From Rhodocyclaceae bacterium UBA2346 (GTDB lineage: Bacteria > Pseudomonadota > Gammaproteobacteria > Burkholderiales > Rhodocyclaceae), in NCBI GenBank assembly GCA_002344625.1, contig DDUE01000004.1:478-9352 (forward strand): 8,875 bases of DNA, in the 5' to 3' direction. A model generated the notes under the pieces. That model saw only the letters and a list, made by a program, of their open reading frames with translations. It searched no databases and was not told where the DNA came from. Position 1 is the first letter of the stretch; every line of letters starts with the position of its first letter. This document shows positions 1-6,546 of the stretch, piece by piece. The position numbers and the translations under genes are program-made.

Positions 1-30
1 GTTGGCAAGGGCGGGCGGTCATGGATCTAG
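1..30 (+). CDS. Possible 3' end of an upstream gene (cut by window start)
   Basis: Reading from base 1 in frame 1 gives nine codons (VGKGGRSWI) followed by TAG at 28-30. This tail would overlap the RND permease start at 21 by 10 bases, the kind of overlap seen inside operons. RND permease genes are usually preceded by a periplasmic adaptor (membrane fusion protein) gene, so the tail may be the end of an adaptor. That identity is inference only; nine residues cannot establish a family, and the frame could be non-coding. Confidence 0.3.
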   Translation, partial: VGKGGRSWI

Positions 31-3000
31 GTTGGTCGGGGCGCATCGCGGCCACGTCTCAGCGCAATCCCCTCACGCCGCTGATCGCCCTGGTGCTGTT
101 GCTGCTCGGCATTTTCGCGACCCTGATCACCCCGAAGGAGGAGGAGCCGCAGATCGACGTCACGATGGCCGATGTGCTGGTGCCTTTCCCGGGGGCGTCG
201 GCACGTGATGTCGACGCGTTGATCGCCCGCCCGGGCGAGCAGGTGTTGTCGCGGATTGCCGGCGTGGAGCATGTGTACGCGGTGTCGCGCCCGGGCATGG
301 CGGTGATCACGGTGCAGTTCGAGGTGGGGGTCCCGAATCAGGAGGCGTTGGTCAAGCTCTACGACACCGTTCATTCCAATCGCGACTGGTTGAGCCCGCA
401 ATTGGGCGCGGGCGAGCCGGTCGTCAAACCCAGGGGCATCGACGATGTGCCCATCGTCAGCCTCACTTTCTGGACCGCCGACCCGGAGCGTGCCGGCTTC
501 GAGCTGCAACAGGTTTCGCGCGCGGTCGAGCACGAGCTCAAGCGGGTGCCGGGCACCCGCGACGTCGTCACCATCGGCGGGCCGGGGCGGGTGGTCCGGG
601 TGTTGCTCGACAACGAACGCATGAACTCGCACGGCGTGACCGCGCAGGATGTGCGCGCGGCGCTGCAGTTGTCGAATGCCTCGCAGCCGGCCGGGAGCCT
701 CGTCAGCGCGAACCGCGAGGTACTGGTCCAGACCGGTACATATCTGGAATCGGCGGATGATGTGCGCAGGCTGGTGGTGGGCGTCGAGGATGGCAAGCCG
801 GTATTCATGAGCGATGTCGCCCGGGTCGAGGACGGGCCCGACCAGCCCTCGCGCTATGTGTGGTTCGGCACCGGCGCCGCGTCCGCGCACGCCGAGCAGG
901 GGGTGTTTCCGGCGGTGACCCTGGCGATTTCGAAGAAACCCGGCGCCAACGCCGCGGACGTCGCCGACGAGATCGTCGCACGCGCGCAGGCGCTGGAGGG
1001 TTCGCTGATTCCCGAGGGAATCGGGTTCACGGTGACCCGCAACTACGGCAAGACGGCCAACGACAAGGCCGGCACCTTGATCGGCAAGCTGGTGTTTGCG
1101 ACGGCCGCGGTGGTGCTGCTGGTATTCGTGACGCTGGGGCGGCGCGAGGCCTTGATCGTGGGCATCGCGGTCACCCTCACGCTCGCGGCGACCCTGTTCG
1201 CGTCGTGGGCGTGGGGGTTCACGCTCAACCGGGTGAGCCTGTTCGCATTGATCTTCTCGATCGGCATCCTCGTCGACGATGCCATCGTGGTGGTCGAGAA
1301 CATTCACCGCTGGCATGCGCTCGAGCCGGCCACGCCGCTGTGGCGGCTGGTGCCGCGCGCGGTGGACGAGGTCGGGGGGCCGACCATCCTCGCGACTTTC
1401 ACGGTGATCGCAGCCTTGCTGCCGATGGCCTTCGTGACCGGTTTGATGGGGCCCTACATGAGCCCGATCCCGATCAATGCTTCGATGGGGATGTTCATCT
1501 CGCTGGCGGTGGCGTTCGTGGTCACGCCATGGCTGGCGCTCAGGCTGCTGGCCCGCCCGGCAGATCCCGCGCATGGCGACGACGACCGGCTCACCCGCCA
1601 CCTCGACGGTTTCTTTCGCCGCCTGATGACGCCGATGCTCGACCCGGTGCGGGGCGGGCGGGCACGGCTCAAGCTGTGGGCGCTGGTGTTCGCGCTGATT
1701 CTTGCGTCGGTGGCGCTGCCCGCGCTGCAATGGGTGGTGCTGAAGATGCTCCCGTTCGACAACAAGAGTGAATTCCAGGTGGTTCTCGACATGCCGGTGG
1801 GTACGCCGCTGGAGGAGACCGTGCGCGTTTTGCGCCTGATCGGCGAAGAGGTTGGCGCCGCGGCCGAGGTGTCGGACTGGCAGGCCTATGCCGGCACCGC
1901 GAGCCCGATCAATTTCAACGGCTTGGTGCGCCAGTACTATCTTAGGAGCGCGCCCGAGCAGGGCGACATCCAGGTCAACCTCGTGGACAAGGCCCAGCGG
2001 GCACGTCCGAGCCACGAGATCGCGGTTGCGGTGCGGGCGGCGGTGACCAGGATCGCGCGGGCCGGTGGCGGCAACGCGAAGGTGGTCGAAGTGCCGCCCG
2101 GGCCACCGGTGCTGGCGCCGATCGTGGCCGAGATCTACGGCCCCGACCACGCGGGGCAGATCGAGGTCGCGCGGCGGGTGCGCGCGGTGTTCGAGGCGAC
2201 GCCGGACATCGTCGGTGTCGACGATACGGTGGATGAGATTGCGCCCAAGATCGTGCTGCGGGTCGACCAGTCGAAGGCGGCGCGCCTCGGGGTCGCGCAG
2301 TCCGACATCGTGGAGGTCGTCCGCATGGGGCTTGCGGGCGAGAACGTCACGCCGGTGCATGGCAGCGACAACAAGTTCGAACTGCCGGTGCGCATCCAGC
2401 TTCCGCCCGAGCGTCAAGCCGACATCGACACGCTGCTGGCGATGAAGGTGCGCGCACGCGACGGCACCCTGGTGTCGGTATCGGAGCTCGTGCAGGTGCA
2501 GGAAACCGTGCGCGACCAGGTGATCCATCGCAAGAACCTGCTGCCGGTCGTGTATGTGACCGCGGACATGGGCGGCCCGCTGGATTCGCCGCTCTACGGC
2601 ATGTTCGACCTCCGCGTGCGGCTGTCCGGCATGGACCTGAGCGGGCCGGGCCTGGGCGGCGCGCTGGGTGAGTACTTCATCCGCCAGCCGCCCGACCAGT
2701 ACGCCGGCTACGCCCTCAAATGGGACGGCGAGTGGCAGGTGACTTACGAGACTTTCCGCGACATGGGCGCCGCCTACGCGGTCGGGCTGATCCTGATCTA
2801 CCTGCTGGTGGTCGCGCAATTCAAGAGCTATCGGGTGCCGCTGATCATCATGGCGCCGATACCGCTCACGATCATCGGAGTGATGCCGGGGCATGCGCTG
2901 TTCGGGGCGCAGTTCACCGCCACGTCGATGATCGGCATGATCGCGCTGGCCGGCATCATCGTGCGCAATTCGATACTGCTGGTCGATTTCGTCAATCAGC

Positions 3001-3257
3001 AGGTTCGCGCGGGTGTCGACCTGGGCGAAGCCGTCATACGGGCCGCGGCCGTGCGGGCGAAGCCGATCGGGCTCACCGGCCTGGCGGCGATGATCGGTGC
3101 GATCTTCATTCTCGACGATCCGATATTCAACGGGCTGGCCATCAGCCTGATCTTCGGGGTGCTGGTGTCGACGCTGCTCACGCTGGTCGTGATACCGGTG
3201 CTCTACTTCGCGGCGATGCACAGGCGCGCCGGATCCGTTTCTGGAGAAAACCCATGA
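21..3257 (+). CDS. RND-family efflux transporter permease (AcrB/TriC-like)
   Basis: This is a full-length (1078 residue) inner-membrane proton-driven pump of the resistance-nodulation-division family, which works with a periplasmic adaptor and an outer-membrane channel to export toxic compounds. A first helix lies at about residues 20-37, then a large periplasmic domain to about 350, a helix bundle at about 354-520, a helix at about 550-568, a second periplasmic domain, and the last helix bundle from about 917 to 1063. The proton-relay pair of helix 4 is visible as D419-D420 in GILVDDAIVVVEN. In helix 10 the position of the AcrB lysine (K940) appears to be R982, in GIIVRNSILLVDF. I believe this variant is common in the clade that contains TriC, but this is from memory. 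The ATG at 21 has an AAGGG sequence at 7-11 as a plausible ribosome site and gives the normal N-terminus. Its stop overlaps the next gene. Substrate is unknown; no adaptor or channel gene is complete in the window. Confidence 0.95.
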   Translation: MDLGWSGRIAATSQRNPLTPLIALVLLLLGIFATLITPKEEEPQIDVTMADVLVPFPGASARDVDALIARPGEQVLSRIAGVEHVYAVSRPGMAVITVQFEVGVPNQEALVKLYDTVHSNRDWLSPQLGAGEPVVKPRGIDDVPIVSLTFWTADPERAGFELQQVSRAVEHELKRVPGTRDVVTIGGPGRVVRVLLDNERMNSHGVTAQDVRAALQLSNASQPAGSLVSANREVLVQTGTYLESADDVRRLVVGVEDGKPVFMSDVARVEDGPDQPSRYVWFGTGAASAHAEQGVFPAVTLAISKKPGANAADVADEIVARAQALEGSLIPEGIGFTVTRNYGKTANDKAGTLIGKLVFATAAVVLLVFVTLGRREALIVGIAVTLTLAATLFASWAWGFTLNRVSLFALIFSIGILVDDAIVVVENIHRWHALEPATPLWRLVPRAVDEVGGPTILATFTVIAALLPMAFVTGLMGPYMSPIPINASMGMFISLAVAFVVTPWLALRLLARPADPAHGDDDRLTRHLDGFFRRLMTPMLDPVRGGRARLKLWALVFALILASVALPALQWVVLKMLPFDNKSEFQVVLDMPVGTPLEETVRVLRLIGEEVGAAAEVSDWQAYAGTASPINFNGLVRQYYLRSAPEQGDIQVNLVDKAQRARPSHEIAVAVRAAVTRIARAGGGNAKVVEVPPGPPVLAPIVAEIYGPDHAGQIEVARRVRAVFEATPDIVGVDDTVDEIAPKIVLRVDQSKAARLGVAQSDIVEVVRMGLAGENVTPVHGSDNKFELPVRIQLPPERQADIDTLLAMKVRARDGTLVSVSELVQVQETVRDQVIHRKNLLPVVYVTADMGGPLDSPLYGMFDLRVRLSGMDLSGPGLGGALGEYFIRQPPDQYAGYALKWDGEWQVTYETFRDMGAAYAVGLILIYLLVVAQFKSYRVPLIIMAPIPLTIIGVMPGHALFGAQFTATSMIGMIALAGIIVRNSILLVDFVNQQVRAGVDLGEAVIRAAAVRAKPIGLTGLAAMIGAIFILDDPIFNGLAISLIFGVLVSTLLTLVVIPVLYFAAMHRRAGSVSGENP

Positions 3258-3478
3258 CACTCACCGTCAACCAATTCGTGCGGATATTCGCCGGGGCCTT
3301 CGTGCTGATCTCGCTGGCATTGGGCGTCGCCGGCTCGCCAGTGTTCGTGAACAGCAATTTTCTGTGGTTCACCGCCTTCGTCGGGGTGAACCTGTTCCAG
3401 AGCGGATTTACTCGCTTCTGTCCGCTCGAAAACATCCTGCGCAAGTTCGGGGTCAAGGACGACACGCGCTGCGGCTGA
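3254..3478 (+). CDS. Small DUF2892 (YgaP-like transmembrane domain) inner-membrane protein
   Basis: This 74-residue protein has two hydrophobic helices at about residues 10-27 and 33-50 and a short polar tail. The pattern FTAFVGVNLFQSGFTRFCPLE is typical of the DUF2892 family, whose fold is the membrane part of E. coli YgaP. No rhodanese domain is attached here, so it is the membrane unit alone. Two cysteines, C56 in the FCPLE motif and C73 next to the C-terminus, are present. The ATG lies in an ATGA overlap with the stop of the RND permease gene, and GGAG at 3243-3246 serves as ribosome site, so translation is probably coupled to the pump. Function of stand-alone members is not established. 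Co-production with the pump makes an accessory role possible, but this is inference. Confidence 0.85.
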   Translation: MTLTVNQFVRIFAGAFVLISLALGVAGSPVFVNSNFLWFTAFVGVNLFQSGFTRFCPLENILRKFGVKDDTRCG

Positions 3479-3533
3479 TTCGCCGTGCGAGGCAGGCGCG
3501 GGCTGGAGCGCCTGTGGCAGTTGCCGGCCATCG

Positions 3534-3564
3534 GCGCCCGCGGACCTTCGGCGCAGCTTTTTTT
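3534..3564 (+). terminator. Weak candidate intrinsic terminator after the RND/DUF2892 unit
   Basis: GCGCC at 3534-3538 can pair with GGCGC at 3550-3554 around an 11-base loop, and seven T residues follow at 3558-3564. The position, after the DUF2892 stop and before the PilZ gene, is right for a terminator. The stem is only five pairs and the loop is large, so it may be inefficient. Confidence 0.4.
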
Positions 3565-3597
3565 CATTCATGGGCATAAAATGCGCCGATTCCAAGC

Positions 3598-3915
3598 ATG
3601 CCCGGCCGCCACATGAAGAATTACTATCAGAACCGACGCCTGGACCGCCGCATTCCTCTCGGCTCCAATGCGGTGATCCGTCTCGATGGTGGCACGGAGA
3701 TCGCGGCGAACTGTGTGGAGCTGGGGGTCGGCGGCATGACGCTGCACGCCGCGTACGTCCCCGGCGAGGGCGAGCAATTCGAGGTCGTGGTCGCCTCGCC
3801 GGAAGGGCGGCTGACTCTTCCCCCCTTGGTGGTGAAAGTGCGGGTGCGCCGCTGCAACGCTCTCGAAGGCGGGCGCTACGAGATCGGCGTGGCGACCCTC
3901 GAAGTGGTCGGCTGA
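3598..3915 (+). CDS. Single-domain PilZ protein with a degenerate c-di-GMP motif
   Basis: This 105-residue soluble protein is a stand-alone PilZ domain, a family that binds the second messenger cyclic di-GMP and passes the signal to motility, pilus or exopolysaccharide machinery. The first ligand motif RxxxR is present as R14-LDR-R18, just before IPL. The second motif, normally (D/N)xSxxG, reads ELGVGG at residues 41-46: aspartate has become glutamate and serine has become glycine, while G46 is kept. Ligand binding is therefore uncertain. Neither the ATG at 3598 nor the alternative at 3613 has a clear Shine-Dalgarno sequence, so the true start could be 15 bases later. A TAAAAT at 3577-3582 could be its -10 element. 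It stands alone between the RND unit and a convergent LysR gene, and its target cannot be read from this context. Confidence 0.82.
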   Translation: MPGRHMKNYYQNRRLDRRIPLGSNAVIRLDGGTEIAANCVELGVGGMTLHAAYVPGEGEQFEVVVASPEGRLTLPPLVVKVRVRRCNALEGGRYEIGVATLEVVG

Positions 3916-3929
3916 GCGGCCGGCCGGAT

Positions 3930-3951
3930 CGGCGCGCAGCGTTATGCGCCG
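3930..3951. terminator. Candidate hairpin between convergent pilZ-like and lysR genes
   Basis: CGGCGC at 3930-3935 can pair with GCGCCG at 3946-3951 (six pairs, 10-base loop); a second fold pairs GCGCA 3934-3938 with TGCGC 3945-3949. It overlaps the last codons of the LysR gene and sits in the short convergent gap next to a GC-only palindrome at 3917-3926. There is no U-tract on either strand, so a bidirectional terminator role is only a possibility. Confidence 0.3.
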
Positions 3952-4871
3952 GGTGCCGGAGTTGCGCGCCCGTTCAGCGCGCACTCGAGCATCTCGATGA
4001 ATGCGCGGGTCTTGGCGGGCATGAGCCGGCGCCCCGGAAACACCGCCCACCCGCTGACCGACGGCAGGCACCAGTCCGGCAGGATGCGCATCAACTCGCC
4101 GCGGGCGCAGAACGCGTTCGCATACTGGTCGGGTGCCGCGGCAATGCCGCTGCCTGCACGGGCGAGGCGAATCAACAGCTCGGGTGAGTTGGCGATGAAA
4201 CGCGGATGCGGCTCGATATAATGTTCGCCGCCGGTGCGTCCGAGCCGCCAGCCCATCGCCTCGCCACTGCGGTTCGCGAGGCACAGCATGGCATGGGACG
4301 ACAGGTCCGCCGGTGCCCGAGGGTTGCCGTGCTCCCGGATGTAGTCCGGGGCTGCGTACAGGCCGGCCGGAAACACCCCGATCGGCCGCGCGACCAGGTT
4401 GGCGTCGTCCGGCAGGTCGCCCATGCGTAGCGCCAGGTCGAAGTTCTCGCCGATGAGATCGACCCGCCGCGGCGAAAGGTCGATGTCGAGGGTGACCTCC
4501 GGGTGGAGCGCCGCGAACGCGGCCAGCAGATCCACCAGCACCACGTTGGCAAAGTCGCTGGGCATCGACACCCGCAGACGTCCACTGGGGCGGCGCTGTC
4601 GGTATGCGGCCAGCGCGGCCGCGGCGCCCAGTTCATCGTCGATCTGGCGCGCGTGGGCGAGCACGGCGTGGCCGAACTCGGTCAAGGCGAGTTTGCGCGT
4701 CGTGCGCAGCAGCAGGCGTTCGCCCAAGGCCTGCTCGAGCCCCGAAACACGGCGTGACAAAGTGGATTTGGGCATGCCGAGGCGGCTTGCGGCGCGACTG
4801 AAGCTGCCTTGCTCGACGATGTGGGCGAACAGCACCAGGTCGCTGGCTTCGATGGCGGGTTTTTGTTCCAT
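3942..4871 (-). CDS. LysR-type transcriptional regulator
   Basis: This 309-residue protein has the normal length and layout of a LysR-type regulator. An N-terminal winged helix-turn-helix occupies about residues 9-67, with the recognition part SFSRAASRLGMPKSTLSRR, and a periplasmic-binding-like effector domain runs from about 97 to 300. The sequence resembles the large subgroup that includes E. coli DhaR/YhaJ-type and CrgA-like regulators. It is transcribed away from azoR, with 92 bases between the two starts, the classical arrangement in which a LysR protein controls the divergent gene and itself. Four cysteines (C197, C255, C268, C297) lie in the effector domain; whether they sense oxidants or electrophiles cannot be told. 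No strong Shine-Dalgarno precedes the ATG. A TATCAT on the minus strand at 4882-4887 is a possible -10 and would give a leader of only a few bases. The inducer is unknown. Confidence 0.92.
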   Translation of the reverse strand: MEQKPAIEASDLVLFAHIVEQGSFSRAASRLGMPKSTLSRRVSGLEQALGERLLLRTTRKLALTEFGHAVLAHARQIDDELGAAAALAAYRQRRPSGRLRVSMPSDFANVVLVDLLAAFAALHPEVTLDIDLSPRRVDLIGENFDLALRMGDLPDDANLVARPIGVFPAGLYAAPDYIREHGNPRAPADLSSHAMLCLANRSGEAMGWRLGRTGGEHYIEPHPRFIANSPELLIRLARAGSGIAAAPDQYANAFCARGELMRILPDWCLPSVSGWAVFPGRRLMPAKTRAFIEMLECALNGRATPAPGA

Positions 4872-4963
4872 GGCTGGAACAATGATATCCGTTTAATGGG
4901 CTTCTGTAGCTTCTCGTCGTCGAATACGATGGGGCCATCGTCAATCAAGCCAAAGAGGCCATC
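4872..4963. promoter_or_regulatory. Divergent lysR-azoR promoter region with inverted-repeat operator candidate
   Basis: The spacer between the two start codons holds a perfect inverted repeat at 4926-4941: ACGATGG, a GG spacer, then CCATCGT. T4925 and A4937 also fit the T-N11-A pattern known for LysR boxes, although the two symmetries are not centred alike. A poor -10 match TACGAT at 4925-4930 for azoR overlaps the repeat, which would place a bound regulator on the azoR promoter. A TATCAT on the minus strand (4882-4887) may serve lysR. A good ribosome site for azoR, AAAGAGG, is at 4952-4958. Confidence 0.5.
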
Positions 4964-5563
4964 ATGAACATTCTTCAAATCAACGCCAGCGCCCGCGCGA
5001 ACGGCGCCCAATCGACCCGCCTGGCGAACTCGATCGTCGAGCGCCTGCGCGCCCAGGCGCCGACCGGTTCCTTCGTGCTGCGCGACCTGGCGCTCGAACC
5101 CCATCCGGTGCTCGATGAAGCCGCGCTGCAAGCCTTGTTCACGCCCGCCGAAGCGCGCAGCCCCGAGCAGTCGGCGCGGGTCGCGCTGGACGACGCCCTG
5201 ATAGCCGAGATCCAGGCTGCCGACGTGGTGGTGCTGGGGGTGCCGATGTACAACTTCGGCGTGCCCGTGCAGTTCAAGAACTGGATCGACGCGATTGCCC
5301 GCGCCAAGGTGACCTTCCAGTACACCGCCAACGGCCCCGAAGGCTTGCTCAAGGGCAAGAAGGTGTATGTCGCGCTCGCGCGCGGCGGTGTCCATCGTGA
5401 CACCGAGGCCGATTCGCAAGTGCCTTATCTCAAGACCGTGCTGGGCTTTCTCGGCATGACCGACGTGCGCTTCGTGTATGCCGAAGGCCTGTCGATGGGG
5501 CCGGAGGCCGCGGCAAAGGCGTTCGCCGATGCGGCGTCGCAGATCGAGGCGGTGCTCGCCTGA
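4964..5563 (+). CDS. azoR: FMN-dependent NADH-azoreductase / quinone reductase
   Basis: The 199-residue product matches AzoR (formerly AcpD), a cytosolic flavodoxin-like homodimer that uses FMN and NADH to cleave azo bonds and to reduce quinones by two electrons, avoiding radical semiquinones. Visible family signatures are the phosphate-binding loop near S9 and Q16-S17, the flavin-contacting stretch [14 protein letters not shown] at about residues 94-107, [17 protein letters not shown] at about 112-128, ARGGVH at 139-144, and the C-terminal [15 protein letters not shown] at about 161-175. The length is normal. AAAGAGG five bases before the ATG is a good ribosome site. It lies divergent to the LysR gene, its likely regulator, and 70 bases upstream of a pirin gene in the same direction, with which it may be cotranscribed. 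Physiological substrate is unknown; quinone or electrophile defence is the usual reading. Confidence 0.93.
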   Translation: MNILQINASARANGAQSTRLANSIVERLRAQAPTGSFVLRDLALEPHPVLDEAALQALFTPAEARSPEQSARVALDDALIAEIQAADVVVLGVPMYNFGVPVQFKNWIDAIARAKVTFQYTANGPEGLLKGKKVYVALARGGVHRDTEADSQVPYLKTVLGFLGMTDVRFVYAEGLSMGPEAAAKAFADAASQIEAVLA

Positions 5564-5573
5564 GCGGGCGAGC
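5554..5573 (+). terminator. Hairpin across the azoR stop codon (attenuator or stability element)
   Basis: GCTCGCC at 5554-5560 pairs perfectly with GGCGAGC at 5567-5573 around a six-base loop that contains the azoR TGA. No T-run follows, so it is not a canonical intrinsic terminator. It could reduce read-through into the pirin gene or protect the azoR mRNA 3' end; chance is also possible in DNA this GC-rich. Confidence 0.35.
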
Positions 5574-5633
5574 CGGTTGGCGGGCAGGGGCCATCAGGTC
5601 GGTGCCCGCGATGACAAGCATGGAGGGACGGCA

Positions 5634-6515
5634 ATGAACCCGTTGGTCGAACACGCCGGCAATGCCCCGGTACGGCATCCGCGCGAGGTGGAACAGGTGG
5701 TCGCGGGAGTTGCGACCTCGGACGGCGCGGGCGTGCGGCTCACCCGGGTGCTGACCCAGGCGCTGCAAAGGCGGCTGGATCCATTCCTGATGCTCGATGC
5801 GTTCGGCAGCGACAAACCCGACGACTACATCGCCGGGTTTCCGGATCATCCCCATCGTGGCTTCGAAACGATCACCTATATGCTCGCGGGGCGGATGCGC
5901 CATCGCGACAGCGCCGGCAACGAGGGGCTGCTCGAGAATGGCGGGGTGCAGTGGATGACCGCCGGGCGCGGGGTCATTCATTCGGAGATTCCGGAACAGC
6001 AGGACGGAGTCATGGAAGGGTTCCAGTTGTGGTTGAACCTGCCGGCGCGCGACAAGATGATTCCGGCCTGGTACCGCGACATCAAGGCGGCCGAGATCCC
6101 GTCGGCCGTGGTCGCCCAGGGGGTGTCGTTGCGCGTGATCGCGGGCGAGAGCCACGGATTGCGCGGACTGGTCGAGCGCCCCGCGACGGCGCCGCTGTAC
6201 CTCGACATCGGCCTGCCCGCCGGTGCCCGGTTCAGCCAGCCGCTCGAGCCGGGGTTCAACGCGTTCGTCTATGTCTATCGGGGCGAGGCCGCGGTCGCGG
6301 GGCGTGCGATCGGAGTGAAGCGGATGGCGATTCTGGCGAATGCGCCGATGAGCGACGGCGTCGTCGTCGAAGCCGGCCCCGAGGGCGCGCGCCTGCTCCT
6401 GATCGCCGGGTGCCCGCTCGGGGAGCCGATTGCGCAATATGGTCCGTTCGTCATGAACACCCAGGATCAGATCTACGCCGCGGTGAGCGATTATCGCGAA
6501 GGCCGTCTGGGTTGA
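5634..6515 (+). CDS. Pirin family protein (bicupin; possible quercetin 2,3-dioxygenase)
   Basis: This 293-residue protein is a pirin, a double cupin fold with one metal in the N-terminal barrel. The four metal ligands known from human pirin and E. coli YhhW are all present: H72 and H74 in FPDHPHRGFET, and H116 and E118 in GRGVIHSEIPEQ. Bacterial relatives such as YhhW show quercetinase activity in vitro, and others have been linked to metabolic or stress regulation; the real substrate here is unknown. The length is closer to human pirin (about 290) than to the shorter YhhW (about 231), with a complete second cupin domain. The ATG at 5634 is preceded by a strong GGAGG at 5622-5626. It follows azoR by 70 bases, suggesting one transcript under the LysR regulator, though the hairpin between the genes may uncouple them. 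Confidence 0.92.
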   Translation: MNPLVEHAGNAPVRHPREVEQVVAGVATSDGAGVRLTRVLTQALQRRLDPFLMLDAFGSDKPDDYIAGFPDHPHRGFETITYMLAGRMRHRDSAGNEGLLENGGVQWMTAGRGVIHSEIPEQQDGVMEGFQLWLNLPARDKMIPAWYRDIKAAEIPSAVVAQGVSLRVIAGESHGLRGLVERPATAPLYLDIGLPAGARFSQPLEPGFNAFVYVYRGEAAVAGRAIGVKRMAILANAPMSDGVVVEAGPEGARLLLIAGCPLGEPIAQYGPFVMNTQDQIYAAVSDYREGRLG

Positions 6516-6520
6516 GCCGC

Positions 6521-6546
6521 CGCGCGCGCCACTCAGGCCGCGCGCG
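6521..6546. terminator. GC-only hairpin between convergent pirin and ybiB genes
   Basis: Bases 6521-6530 (alternating CG ending in CC) pair with 6536-6546, with one bulged C at 6539, to give a 10-pair stem and the five-base loop ACTCA; the ybiB stop codon lies in that loop. The symmetric position between converging genes suggests a bidirectional terminator, but no U-tract follows on either strand. The alternating CG arms are also a classical Z-DNA-prone sequence. Confidence 0.45.

Noticed and set aside
27..3260. A 1077-codon open frame on the minus strand, antisense to nearly the whole RND permease gene
   Set aside because: It is in codon-on-codon register with the permease, so antisense stops would need TTA, CTA or TCA sense codons. 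These are avoided in this GC-rich gene (a CTA at codon 3 ends the frame). The antisense product is rich in His, Arg, Asp and Gln and has no recognisable domain.
3568..4284. A minus-strand frame of 238 codons opposite the PilZ gene and the 3' half of the LysR gene
   Set aside because: It has no domain pattern, is rich in Arg/His/Ala, and is contradicted by the clear PilZ and LysR readings.
5430..6437. A 335-codon minus-strand frame opposite the pirin gene
   Set aside because: It is in the same codon-on-codon register with pirin and arises from the same codon avoidance. The pirin reading has all four metal ligands and a strong ribosome site.
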